In this document: positions 1 through 13,000 of the stretch, one piece after another
Layout: each line of letters begins with the position of its first letter
How positions within the stretch are numbered: position 1 is the stretch's first letter
Assembly: GCA_004352715.1 (NCBI GenBank)
Contig: SCFE01000106.1
Location: forward strand, 806,384-870,383
DNA from: Hofstenia miamia
Taxonomy: Eukaryota > Xenacoelomorpha > Acoela
Length of the DNA: 64,000 bases
Direction: 5' to 3'
The notes under the pieces: generated by a model
Seen by the model: only the letters and a program-made list of their open reading frames with translations
Database searches by the model: none
Told to the model about the DNA's origin: nothing
Position numbers and translations under genes: made by a program

Positions 1-975
1 GTGTATAAATTTAAGTTATTTTATATATACATCTGTTATGGCATATTTATTACGCTCGGTACGTAAACATTTTAAAAACTGAAATGTACCTGAGACGATT
101 TTGATTTGTCAGCTGTCACAGAAACTGAAATAATTTGCTTAATAAATCTGTAACTGTAACTGGAATTAATAAAAACATCCCAACACTAGGCACATGAATA
201 ATTTTTACCACAAATGCTCATCATTAGATGACACTACATTTACCCATCCAAGGATTTCCAAGTTTCTTAATAGGTGTGGACGAAATTGTTCGAAGAAAAC
301 GGTTTGTAACTTTAAAGTCACGAGAAGCAGTTAGGGTAAATTAACTGCAAATGTACTATATTCTTGAGGTTTTCAAAAATAAGTTTTTATTCATAGATTA
401 CCCAATAACTAGGCGTCATATCTTTTGTAAAGATAATGAGCCTCCGTAATCGAACATATGAATAGAAGCCACAAAACAACTTTTAATTTTTTTGCAACAA
501 ACCAAATTTCTTCAATTATCAATTAACGTTTGAGCCTATATTTGTAAGAGTCCATCAATTAAGTTTTTTACAGATTATCATTCATTCTTTAGAATAAATG
601 ACCTCATTGGAATATATTGATTTAGTTTATTATCAACAAGTTCATAAATAATGCAGATATATTTTATTCTTTTATTGGGGACTGGCTGTTTCCTCTTTAA
701 ATATTTAAGAAATTGTTTTAGAATGTTCAATTATTTAAATAACATGCTTTGGTTGATAGGTCACAATCTTTTGTTAATAAAATTTATTACTTTTACTAAA
801 CGTAATATGTTTAAATTTCTATTTTCCCTTTTCAAGCAAGTTTCTACTTATTATCAATCCCGTGACTGTTGGAATTTTATGCAAACAAAGATCATTTTGC
901 ACATTTTTGTTTGCTAATAAATTAATTTGCTTATTTGCTATCCTTTGCGCTAAGGAAGTGTTATATATCTGTATA
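1..975. other. AT-rich non-coding DNA upstream of the sphingomyelinase gene
   Basis: I see no exon with coding character here. The frame of the sphingomyelinase gene is open back to 862, but the residues encoded between 862 and 975 do not resemble the family. The stretch is probably 5' UTR or promoter, and it may also be part of a TRAPPC9 intron, because upstream exons of TRAPPC9 must lie somewhere before 3887. No convincing TATA box or initiator was identified. Confidence 0.5.
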
Positions 976-2664
976 ATGCAAGATATATATTTATGGGGCT
1001 TGTGTTTTCTAGCTTTATGCTATGCATTATGCACACCATATTACTTAGGTTTACCAGATACCAAGCCTGAACTCACCGATGGTGAAGGGTGCGCTTTATG
1101 CAAGTATTTGGTGTCATATTTGGATTCTTTCATTAAAGAAAATAAGACATTTGCCGTTATTAAGGAAATTGCTGTAGAGGTATGTGAAGAGTTGGACATT
1201 GAAGTAAAAGATGTTTGTATAGGAAGTATTAATGCCTATGCACCTGATCTTTATGTTCTTCTGAAGAATGATTATCTATCACCAGACACCATTTGTGGAA
1301 CTCTATATGGGTCACAATGTGCTAATACATCGTTGCCAGCTTTTTGGAATGTCACTTTACCTAATGATAACCCTCCTCCTAAATATATACCTTTGTCTTC
1401 TCCACCGAGTGGAAAGCCTACTCTTAGAATATTGCATATTGCTGATTTACACATTGATCCTGCTTATGTGGTTGGCTCTAGAGCCAATTGCCCTGCACCA
1501 CAATGCTGTAATTTTGATTTCAGTGGACCAAATGTAGTAAAGGCACAACCCTTTGCCACTTTGTCAAACTGCGATATCCCTAAAACAACTGTAGAAAGTA
1601 TGTTACATCATCTATCTGATCAAGAGTTTGATTTAGTTTATTGGACGGGTGACATTACACCACACAATGCTTGGAATCAATCCAAAGAAATGCAGATGGA
1701 TTTAAACGATGAAGTGACGGCACTGATTAAAATGTACCTACCGAATGCCAAAGTTTATCCCGCCGTCGGAAATCATGAAACGTATCCTATCAACATATTT
1801 CCATTTCCAAACATAAATTTTGATAATGACCCTAATCCATCGAAATGGTTGTATTCTACATTAGAGAAAAACTGGCAAAGTTGGCTCAATGATTCAACAA
1901 CTAGTTCAACAATTCTAAAAGGTGGATACTATTCCACAAAGCTAACTCCAAAATTGAGGCTTATTTCATATAATGGTGGATTTGGACTGACTTCCAATTA
2001 CTTTGCCCTTACTAATGTGAAAGATCCTTATGGCCAGTTAGAGTGGTTAGCACGTGAACTACAAGATGCCGAAGACGCAGGTGAGTTTGTGCATATTATT
2101 GGTCATGAGCCCCCCTATGATTCTACTACGGAAACGTATCGTACAAATTACTATCGAATTGTTCGCAAATATGCTAACACTGTTCGAGGGCAGTTTGCTG
2201 CTCATACCCACAAAGATGAGTTTCGAGTATTCTACGAAGATTCCAAGGACGGGATATGCGGTGAACCGTATGGCATGATGTATGTTGCACCATCATTGAC
2301 GACTTATACCAATTTGAATCCCGCCTACCGAATCTATACTGTTGACGGAGACTGGGAAAACAGCACTTGGAGTGTGATCGATTTCGATGAATATACTTTA
2401 AATCTAACGAAAGCCCAATTACATAATGAGGAACCTCAGTGGGAATATCTATATTCTCCAATAAAGGACTATTCCATGAAATCCTTGTTTCCTCAAGATT
2501 GGAGTGATCTTATTAAACGCTTTAAAACTGATGACCCACTTTTCCACAAGGTTTTCCGTCATTTTACCAGAAGAAATAGTTTTAATCCTCAAAATAGCAC
2601 AATAAAAGTTGATTTTATGGAAAAATTTTCATCTGGAAACTATGGAAACTGTAATTTATTATAA
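976..2664 (+). CDS. Acid sphingomyelinase (sphingomyelin phosphodiesterase), intronless
   Basis: The gene encodes 562 residues. Family knowledge: this zinc enzyme cleaves sphingomyelin to ceramide and phosphocholine in lysosomes or after secretion. The start at 976 is chosen because it gives a hydrophobic signal peptide (LWGLCFLALCYALC, about residues 6-19); an in-frame ATG at 862 would bury it. A saposin-B region follows (about 36-120; GCALCKYL at 38-45). The metallophosphatase domain carries DLH (Asp157, His159), TGD (Asp226), GNHE (Asn266, His267), HIIGH (His373, His377) and HTH (His410, His412), so all expected metal ligands are present. Length and C-terminal region (NLT, LNPAYRIY) fit animal SMPD1-type proteins. 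The residues before HTH are Phe-Ala-Ala, where I recall Phe-Phe-Gly in vertebrate enzymes. No intron interrupts the frame, which suggests an old retrocopy or a lineage that lost its introns. The same-strand TRAPPC9 exons begin 1.2 kb downstream. Confidence 0.95.
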   Translation: MQDIYLWGLCFLALCYALCTPYYLGLPDTKPELTDGEGCALCKYLVSYLDSFIKENKTFAVIKEIAVEVCEELDIEVKDVCIGSINAYAPDLYVLLKNDYLSPDTICGTLYGSQCANTSLPAFWNVTLPNDNPPPKYIPLSSPPSGKPTLRILHIADLHIDPAYVVGSRANCPAPQCCNFDFSGPNVVKAQPFATLSNCDIPKTTVESMLHHLSDQEFDLVYWTGDITPHNAWNQSKEMQMDLNDEVTALIKMYLPNAKVYPAVGNHETYPINIFPFPNINFDNDPNPSKWLYSTLEKNWQSWLNDSTTSSTILKGGYYSTKLTPKLRLISYNGGFGLTSNYFALTNVKDPYGQLEWLARELQDAEDAGEFVHIIGHEPPYDSTTETYRTNYYRIVRKYANTVRGQFAAHTHKDEFRVFYEDSKDGICGEPYGMMYVAPSLTTYTNLNPAYRIYTVDGDWENSTWSVIDFDEYTLNLTKAQLHNEEPQWEYLYSPIKDYSMKSLFPQDWSDLIKRFKTDDPLFHKVFRHFTRRNSFNPQNSTIKVDFMEKFSSGNYGNCNLL

Positions 2665-3886
2665 TAATACATTGCTCATTTTCTCTGATATTAAAACATT
2701 CAGTTTTGTGGATTAAGAATTTATTAACTAAATTATTTAGGCTAAAACATTTTTCATATTTTAAATTGTTATATTTATATATCCTTATTTTGACATTGAA
2801 TTGAGCTGATGAGCAATTTTATTTAGTGACACATTTTGAGATAAACAATGTTTTTCTTTTTGTAAATTCAATCAGTGTAGCAATTGAGAATCATAACATG
2901 GATGGGAGTAGACGCTAATTTCTGAATGAGGTACATACGTTAGGGAAGCTAATTGAACTAACTTTTTTGCAAAAGTAACAAGAAAGAAGCCAATGTATCT
3001 TTAAATAAGTTCGCCCATGTACATTTGTTAAGTAATTACTTTGGCGCTGCGACATATGTATAATTCCATAGAAATATTTATTTTTAAAACAAGCAACAGA
3101 ACTTATCTATTGATTATTGGCTGCCTATTTACACAACAGTTTTTAGATCATTTTGTACGGCCTGTAAAGTTCTACTAGAATAGGATTGTTTATTATAAAA
3201 TTTCCTCAACTTTGAGATGAAATTGGGGCACATTTTTACGAATTGCCCACCTCACATGCCTTCTGCGCTACTCCACTTTTATGTATTTCATGTATATGTT
3301 TGCGACAGCTATTTATCTAAAAATGACTTCATTCCGAATTCGTATTATAAATATCTTTAAAAATGCACTCAATGTGAAAAAAAACAATTACTTTGTCATG
3401 AGGAGTGTGTAATTATACCATCATTAAGTCCAACATATACAGTCAGTGTATCAATCAATATAGGCTACGAAAGTCCAAGGAAGGCTTTTTCCATGAATTT
3501 GGGCAACTAATTAGTTATTGCAAAAAATTTCGCTTAAAGAATAATGTTCACATCCGCACAAAATAAAAAGATTGTTCTTCATTTATTTGATTCACTCATT
3601 TATTGAAGCTTCGGTTAATGTTCTTGTTTTTAACACAAGTTTTGTAACAAAACTTTTATTGAGTATTCCAAATTCAAGTTTGTGTCCAATTTTACAATTG
3701 ATATATGTATATCTATATTTTCTTCCAATTTAAATTTGGTTTTGATGTGATTTCGAAGTATAAATTGTAATCAAAGTGCTTAAATAGTTCTACCTAGTGA
3801 TATATTCAATAAGAACAAATTTTCAAAACATGATTTTGTAGATTTGTTAGTGCTGGCTTGCATTAATTCGATCGTTTGTTGTTTAG
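2665..3886. other. Non-coding: sphingomyelinase 3' UTR and TRAPPC9 intron
   Basis: No exon matching the part of TRAPPC9 that should precede position 3887 was found here. A possible polyadenylation signal (AATAAA) is at about 3562, and an ATTAAA-like hexamer lies closer to the stop codon. The rest is AT-rich DNA without recognisable repeats. Confidence 0.45.
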
Positions 3887-4003
3887 GAACATTAGAAGGC
3901 AGATGCGCGGCTTCTTTTCTTCTGATGTATCCTTCATTTTCTCTAAAGAATTGGTACCAACGACATATGTTAATTTCAGGCACATATGCTTCGGCCGACG
4001 CAG
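3887..4003 (+). CDS. TRAPPC9: TRAPPC9 exon 1 of window
   Basis: The acceptor is GTTTAG and the exon starts in phase 1. It encodes GTLEGRCAASFLLMYP, matching the GAALEGLCSASVIYHYP stretch of vertebrate TRAPPC9, and ends ASADA plus one base. The donor GTTACT is weak, but it is the one that joins in phase to 5270. Confidence 0.8.
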
Positions 4004-7000
4004 GTTACTTTTTATATTTTTATGTGATCAGATGTTGCCAAGTTTAGCCTTGGTCTTCTGCTCGTATCCTATACTGAATTTTTGCTCAATTTTGACAATT
4101 TACAATCATGGACAACCATGATTATGTCAAACCTATAAAGGAAACATTGTACATTCTTGAAGCAATATATTTTTGAAACCCTGTAAAGCAGATATTTCAA
4201 ATCTTAACCAGCTAATGATAGTTAAGATGCCTTTTATTTGTTATAGACGCATTGGTCTAGTAGTTATTGGTTTAAGTGCCTCGAATTACAGTTGTTGTCA
4301 AAAATATAGCAATTGAACTTGCAGCTGACAAAACTTCATGGTTTAATATATGAGATGTTCTCAATATTTCAAAAGCGATCATTGGTATAAATTTTACGGA
4401 AAAGCAGAGAAGGCCATGATTCGAGCCATAAAACAATTTCTTCGGTCAAAAGCCCTCACAAAACGAGAAGAAGTCTTTGTTTCAGCATCTTCATCCAAAC
4501 CTTTCGTGACTTCCAGAGAACAAAAAATACAAGCTACCGAAATTGAAATTAAGGCTAATTCATATTCATAAATGAGTTTCATTCCGTTATACTCAAATTC
4601 AGTCGGTTTCGGATTGGAAAAATTGATCTTCTCAGGTAAATCAAAGATTGAACTTTAACCACAATAGAAACAGTATGTTCGTCATCTGCTGAATTGCATC
4701 GTAAAGTTCGATATTGCACAAAGAGAACTAAATTTAACAAGTCCGTAATTGTTTGAGTAACAACCTCGAGTGATAGATTTATAACTATATTTAGCTGTTT
4801 ATTTCGTAAATGAAAATTCAATACCAGCGGATACTTTCCCAGGAACCCCTTAACTGTAAACAAACCAGTCTTTGCTTTTCCAACGTGTCATATAGCTTGG
4901 GTGACATCCACATCTTTGGATAATTTGAACGAAAGCTTGCTCCGAAACTACCCTTCGCAGATTCCTGATTTATCTTTATAGAACCTATGGAAATATTAAG
5001 AAACCGTGTAAGCATCAGAAAGCCAACCCAACTTCATTATGTGAGCTCATGACCGTCACATGGGAAGAAAGGTACAAACAGATGCCCCTACAATAAGCAA
5101 GCTTTATGAATCGTTGCTTAGGGGAATTACTAACATTTGCGTAACATTCCTGCCAATTCTCATCCTAGAACTATATTTCAAAAAATGTTATATGCATCTG
5201 CTTTATCTTTTTGGTTAATAAATATTTTTGTGCAAACTTTTGTCCACTGTATTTGACAATTGCGTTTAGAGAGAACTCGGCTGTCTTCTGCTATCGAATG
5301 TGAGAAGTCAATTGAGTCAAAGTACTGCATGACAAATGCTGAGATTCTTTCTTCCTACGAAACCGCCATCATATATTATGGGAAGGTAGCGTATTTGTTT
5401 CCTAAAGTATAACTGTGTTTTCAGTACAGCGAGGCACGTATTCTGTGGATGGAAGCAAGCTTCAAAGCTGCACAGCTAATAATTTGCTTCAAAGTGAGTT
5501 AATATCGATACGCTAAAGAATTCATTATTTATCTTAGATTCAAAAAGAACGCGCTCGTGATTTTATTTCAGCCGTACATGCTGATGTTGCCAGTTGTCAA
5601 GATTTTGATGAGGCAGAACTTATTCACAACGACATCACCGCTGCTAATCTCTTTTATCAGTTGAATTACTGTAGAATTAGTTCTTATTATGTTCACTCGG
5701 CGGCGCTGCAAACGATTAATCCTTCAAAACACTCGACGCATCACGCTATGCTAGGAATTCGGTTTGTGAGTTCAACTTGAAAATTGTGAACAATAGACTT
5801 TCCTACTACCGTAAAGTTTTTTTATATTGATATCTCCTTCCCGTTTATGTTGCGTTTTGCATATTATGGATTTAAATAGAGCCAACAATTTGGAACAGTC
5901 TAACTGCTCCAAATGCTTAACCTTTTAGACATTGAATTTTACCACTTCTGCTTGTTACGGTTGAAATATCAATCTTATTGAATTTGTAACATAAAATTAT
6001 TCCTGCATAGAATGAATAAATAATAACGGGCCATATTGTCACTGATGGTTTTTATTTGCATTAAGCACTGGTACATTATAAATAGAAAGACAGACAGAAT
6101 CCTTCTTAACAGACTCTTATTCTCTGTTCAAATTATGATATTAATGGAGTTTAATCAATTATTTATTAATTGAATCTATTTTAGCTTCTTGCACAAGACA
6201 TTTCCGACGTACAAAATCAATGTTAAGCGGGCATTTGACAATAATGCTAATCGTTTTGGATGGATGTCCTTACAACATGAAATGATTTACAATCGAACTT
6301 TGCGGCTGGCCCTTAAGCTACAAGAAACCAACCCTCATATGGGACATCAGCTGGAAATATGGTATTGAATATTAATTTTAGCTTTAGAAAAGAGGATTCT
6401 TTAAATATTTCAATTGCTTTTTACTATTCTTTGCAAATATGTGATATTTCGTTTGTAGAATCAACTTACAAGGCTAAGAAACTTAGCAAGTTTGAATTTA
6501 TCATTTTACAAAGACATTTTCGGATCTTAACTAGTATAGCAGGTATAATCTAACTAACTATAATATTAGCTACTAAGCCTTTGATAAAAGGTCATTGTGC
6601 TGCTTATGGTTAAAAAATTCATAGTCTATCAAATATTTGCTTAAAAACATTATTTAGGTACAGAGTTTTCAGTTTGAATACATTCTATGACACCATTGAC
6701 TACGTTTCTCTGAAGCAGGAAATGTACGCATTAAATGAGTCGGTGAGTAAATTCACGCCAATACCAGAACCCATTCGTCTCGACGATGATATGGAATTGC
6801 CTCCAATATGCTTCACAAACATGCCACGCCTTTTGTAAGTGTTGAAAGAAAATCAATAACGATTTGTATTTGAGGTGCTCATAAGCATATATTCTCCACT
6901 TGAAATTAAGCTTTTAAATCAGTTTGTCACCAACTCTGTGCAATTAATTGAATTGACATTTTGATAGTAATTGATAATCGATTGTCTTTGCAGTAATGCT

Positions 7001-10000
7001 TAGTTTCCCAAAAAGCACTACAAAGAACACCATTGCATAAACACCTAGCAGCGAAATTACCTTGTTATTGTCTTTTTTTAATTTACATCTTCAAAGTAAC
7101 TTTGTTGGTAGTAGTCTACGTTTTGCAAGTATTTTTTGTGAAAATTTTGCCTTTTGTGATTCTTCTAGTGATTGTCTTTGTGAAATGTTTCAATCCACTT
7201 GGAAGTGAACAGCCAATAGTAACTGTTTGCAATAAGGACTCGTTCAAAGTAATTGATAATGGGTAATTGGATTTTTTTTGATAATCGACCGACATAAAAA
7301 AGTGAAACAGTTGCACACCTCTTTGCCACATGCCCATGTTAGTCAAGAATCTCGTTAGCGAGTAAAGTTCTACAATAAATTAATATGCATTCATTTGTTG
7401 AGATAAATACCATTTTCAATTCCAAGATCTTAACCAGTTAACTGATTGCATCAGAATTTAGACGTTTGGAATTAATTCCGTTTGACAGCGTGGATACACA
7501 TCCTATTATCTGGCAAAGACAGAAGGATTCGACGTATCTCTATAGGCCCAGTAAACAACTTGCTGAAGAAGGTGCGTGTTATTTATTCTAAAAAATCTTC
7601 AACTTATGTTTAGATGTAATTTGGTGCCAAAACGAAGCACAAGAAATTGAATGCACATTCTATAACTTCTACGCTGATGCACTCTCATTCGAAATGGTTC
7701 TCTTACTATAATGCTGTTGTTGCCGTTTTTTTCAAATTTTTAATAATGACTCAATATTAGGATGTTTTTGCTGTAAATTTCACCACTCAAGTTATATATC
7801 CTTTTAAATGTTTTTATCGCTGTGTACAGGAACTTTTAAAGTGACTTCTGCTTCAAAATGATAGATTTTCAACTTGGAATACTTGTTTGCTCTTAAAACT
7901 TATTACAATTCATTTTAGTTTCAAGAATTTTAAACTTTTTGGTTTTAAGCGCGAATTTTTTAGTATGGAGAGATTGTCCATTTAAATTCTAGTTGTAGCT
8001 TTTTCCATTATTTATTTAAATTTTGAGATGAGTAACATTACAAAATTGGATTGTTTAGTTCTTTATTCAATAATAAGTTTGTTTATAATCTCTACTCATT
8101 AAATTTCATCCAAAATTGTTTAGCAATTACTTTTTGACTGCGATGCAATTAGTTCAACTGTGAAGTTTCAAATTCCCGAGTCTACCATTTTCAATGTCAC
8201 TTTCTCAGTTACTCCCCATTGTGTTGGTCCTATTACTATCATTGGTAAGTTGTTTACGTAGGGGTTACGCTTAGATTTATGTGGGACAAGTTATGTTTGG
8301 TTCCGATGCACAAATTATTTCTTTGGTCCTGATCCCAAGAAGTAAATTTTGATCCTTGTCCCTGTTCTGGCAATCGCTAGCGGCTTTAAACAGACTGAAA
8401 TATGTGGCTGACGCTTAACTACCGAAATTAATATTAATTGTATTATTTTTAAACACATGAAGTGTTTAATATTTAAAATACCAGGGTGAGACTTCTTACT
8501 ACTATGCACATATAGCTATTTGGTTCCGAGACGGTAGGTTTCTATCGAGTCCAATATCTGGTCGCGAAGTAATATTTTACTTCTGGGTATCTCATCTGGT
8601 CCCAATTCCTATGGGGCAGGTACCGTCCCGCACACCTATTTGCACTGTCAAATTTCTACGACCTAATCCTATGTTTGGTAAGCAAAATGCTTGACATGTA
8701 CCACTCCTGTCAAACACAGTGTCAGACAAGATATCTTCATTTAAACATTCGTCAAACAAGCAAATTATTTAACAATAAAAACCTATTAAATTAATAATAA
8801 TTGGTAAAAAAAAAGAATTAAACTATTCCCTTACCTATTCCATTGTGGAATGCGCCTTCCATATTTCCGTATAAATATTGTGTATTTGCTTTTGCTATAG
8901 TTTAAACAAACTTTACAGGGAATTCACAACACAGTGATTAATAAATTAATTTACTTTAAATCCTTTTCCTTGTTATTGGTGTTTTGATGCGAAGCATTAT
9001 TATTTAATTTACATCATCGCAAAAAGGTTATTTGGGAGCATTACATATTTATTGACAAGAAAATAAATATCACGTAAATACATACATTTTACCAACAATG
9101 GTCAGAAAACGAACTCTGTGCATATCAATAGCAAACAAATTTATACAAACTGTAAAGCAGAAATTGCAGTAAGTGCAATGAAGTGCAGTAAGTGTCTGAT
9201 GAATAGTTTATAGTTTATCGTAGAGTGACAATATGAGTTTAGCATGGACCCGAACAAGATCCGATCATAGTATTTACGTACTAGCCGAACTAAACCTTAA
9301 AATGTCATACCCGAACCCGATACTATCAAAATATTTACATACTACCCGAACCAAACCCGAAAATGTAATACCATCCCGATCCAAAGTCCGAAATCGGGTT
9401 TTCGATGTCACTCTCTAGCGTAGCACAAAAATATTTGTGAAAGGATTAAAATTAAGAAACTTCGTTTTTGCTAGAAATTCAAAAAAGTTCATTTTCAATT
9501 TACTCCGATCTCTTTTATTTTTTAAAGATTTACTAACCAAAATTTTTTGAGAATCTGAGATGCTGTTTTAAAAAATCCTTGTTTAGCTAGTTATGTTCTA
9601 AGAAACAGCATTAGTTGTGCTAGCCATCGTGAAGGTTTAAAACTTATTCATATTTGTAAAAATAATTTTAAAGTATTTATTGCGAAAATAACTATAAAGT
9701 GTGGTATATTTTTACTTAGGATATACTTGCCATGTCTATAACTTTACTAGTACAGTGATGCTTTCTAACTTAAGCAGAGTGGTGTATCCCTGGGGAACCA
9801 CTGCAAAAGTGATCGCTTCTTTACCACAGTGCTCTTCCGAGTCCTTCTGTGATATATCTCGAACAGTATACCATGGCGAACTGTGAGTTTATATTTTTTT
9901 TAAACTTTGCCTGTGAGGTTGTGTGGAAAATTATTTTTTGAAATTGAGTGGTTATAGAAGTACAAGCTTACTACTAATGCATATGTGCGAATTTTATCAA

Positions 10001-13000
10001 CATCACAGTTTCATCTTGATTCTCAATTCATGATGATTAAAAGCTTTTTGTAGTAAATTTATGGTATCTGTTGTAGTAAAATATATTTGCAAAAAGTTTT
10101 TAGTTGAATATTTGAGTTTTTGTAATTTTAGGATTGTAAGGCGGTTGGACTTGAAGTGTGAAAATGAAGTTTCTGTCAGTCGGATAACCTGTAGTCACGT
10201 TCCCATTTGTAAGCATTTGTTTTACAATCTTACTTTATTATGATAGTCCACATATGCCTGGACTTTTACTTTTACATTATGACTTGTTTTTTTTATTTCA
10301 TGTTTGTCTTAATAACTTTATTCAATTGCTTCCCTATTAAATCAAATTAACAAAGTTATCAATAATGGAATAATTACCAAGTCTATACTTATGAACCGTT
10401 GTATAGGACTTCATAATGTATTGTTTGCCCAGCAAATGTAAGTAAAGGAAAATGTAACAGACACACGAGACATTCCAATTGAGAGTTTATACAAAGTAGT
10501 TGAACAAATTACTGTTCAAAATTGGAGTGATTTCCACACGACTTCTTATTGCAGAATGTTCTTGTAAGAGGTTATGCAATTGACAGTTCCTTTTTCTAGT
10601 TTAAAATCGTTGAAGTTACATTTCAAAATTGTTTTTTAAGTGTAGTAATGCTGAATAACATAAGTGCTTTAAGCATATGTTTTTGCAATGCTTTTTAAAC
10701 GTTTTTATTTCAAAATCCTCATAGAATTTTTTTGAAAGTTGAAAAATATTTTTTGGCATTCGTCCATTCGGAATTTTGTAACAGACTTTCTACAAAAAGT
10801 AGCAATATATGGTTTTATTTCGTGAATAAAAGGAAAGATAGATGTTGCTAAACTATCAACTTGCTACTCAATGTTGACCATTTTAATGATATTTAATTTG
10901 TTTAAATTCAAATAAACAATGAAATTTTAATTAAACGATAGTTTAAATTAACTTGAATGAACAAAGTGCATTCAAACTATGACTTATGCGAAAAGTAGGT
11001 AAATTCAAATCAATTATCTATCGTCTGTTTAGGTTCCAACGCAAATTTATTTGGATAGTATCCATTGAAATCCTGTTTCTACTAGATAAGATTGAAGTCT
11101 TTAGGCAATGACTTATAGCATTTAGCTAGAGAAGGCAACATTCTGAGCAAGTATCCTGCACCTATTCTGAGAGGAAGTTGACTACACTTTCAGCAAATAG
11201 TTCAAAAGTAGTTTCTTCTAGAAAAGTGTCTTGTTACGGCCAGTTTTCTATATGACATTGCAGATCAGCAACTTGAACCACAAAACCTGAACATCTAAGA
11301 GATTGGTTTGAATTATTACAGTAGGAGTACCGGTATCCGCCTATGTTTTCATATACCTAGACAATAATATCTGATTTATTCAGATTTACATAACTTACGT
11401 TAAGATTTTGCTTTTTTCTCCAATAGTTCATCATATAAAGATTGATTAAAAGCAATGGGCTAAGTGTCAATATGCTATTATTGCTTGTTTGCTGCATTGT
11501 ACATGCCCTCAACCTGCCGTTTAAATAAAGCCTGTCAAATAAACAAAGTTTAAACGAAATCGTTTGATTGCAGAATTTAAACAAACGGCTGATTTAAACG
11601 ACGTTTGAAACCGTTTAAAACGATTCATTTAAATGGTCAACACTGTTGCTATTACGTATTTTTAGCAAAATTTTAGTACCTTTAGGTTATGTTTAAGAGC
11701 AAAAGACATTGTTTTCAACGTTTAAAGCAGTTTTTTTGTATAAAACACTTTTTTCAACCATGGTTAAAGAGCTGAGTTTGTATCATTTTCAATGATTTCT
11801 AAAAATTTTGAAAAAACATGATTTCAGTTACAATTTGTGATTTAAGTTTCAGACACACTTAACCGTTATTGTAAATCACTTCAGGAGTTAGTCTCAGTTA
11901 ATTTTCATGCCTGTTACATGTGATAACATTAGTCAAACTGAATTCCCTAAAACTTTCAGGCTAGTCCAGATAGCGATTGTTAGCTAGTCGTACACGATCG
12001 TAGAGTAACTCTTTCATGGATCTCTATAATACTATCAGGATCTGAACTGCACTTTTGTAATTAATATTCAATGAATGGGTAAACATGTTTACTTCACTTT
12101 CTCGTTTACATTCAACACGCATTGATGAATGGGAAAAGTAGAACTCATATTCTGTTAGTGTTAAAGAAATACTTGCCCTAGTCATAGTTTTCTCAAGTAA
12201 AATTTATTTTCTTTGAAGTCAAAATATTAATTTATCTTTTATATTTACAGCAATTTTTAGCTCCGTATATATCGCATAAAGAATTGCCATATACATTACC
12301 AATCTCCAAAGATCAGACTTTCAGCATAGAAGTTAAAGTCAGCACAAATGGTATTTTCACAAAAAGTATGTTTATCTTTGTTGCAAGTTGCTTTATTTCT
12401 CTTTTTATTACATAGTATATTGCATATTATAACGTAGTGTGTCAATATACTAAATACGTTTTCTAAATATAAAATCGAAAAAAAGTGTTTTAAATTTAAC
12501 AAGAGTTGCATAAACCTATCATTAATGGTAGACCACAGTGGTTCGCTATGTCAACCCAAAATGATAATAAATACTCGCAAATATCAATGGCAGCCTATGT
12601 TGGGAAATGGAAGATTGAAAATTGAAAAAACGATTATCATATGCCTCAAATTGAACGACTTCCAAAAATTAATGGGAAGTGTGTGTGAGTTCATTAATTC
12701 CTTTTCGAAAGCTCGAATTATCTGCAACCAATTGCAAACCTTTGGATGAACTTTGAATGTAAACAGCATGTCAAAGAGAACTCACCGAAAAATGCTGGAA
12801 ATAACGTAAAGCCGCGAATCAAACATTCTATTTTTTCGTATTACTGAATGAAATTAACAGGTGCTGCTTAAGAATTTCCAAGACGTTTGGCCGTTTTGGA
12901 AGCAGTTTCTTTAAGGTAGTTCTAGCTCTGAATTGTGGATGGAGTTCAACCCTTATACTGATGCTTTATATTTGGAGCATGAGGATGCGTGTCATCGCAC

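Noticed and set aside
862-975. N-terminal extension of the sphingomyelinase starting at 862
   Set aside because: Residues before 976 do not resemble the family and would place the signal peptide internally; the ATG at 976 gives a normal secretory start.
4240-4300. tRNA-like GGTCTAGTAGTTA phrase
   Set aside because: It resembles an A box, but no B box or cloverleaf can be drawn downstream.
4350-5015. Overlapping open frames on both strands between TRAPPC9 exons
   Set aside because: They lie inside an intron, overlap each other in different frames and show no recognisable domain; probably chance or very old repeat sequence.
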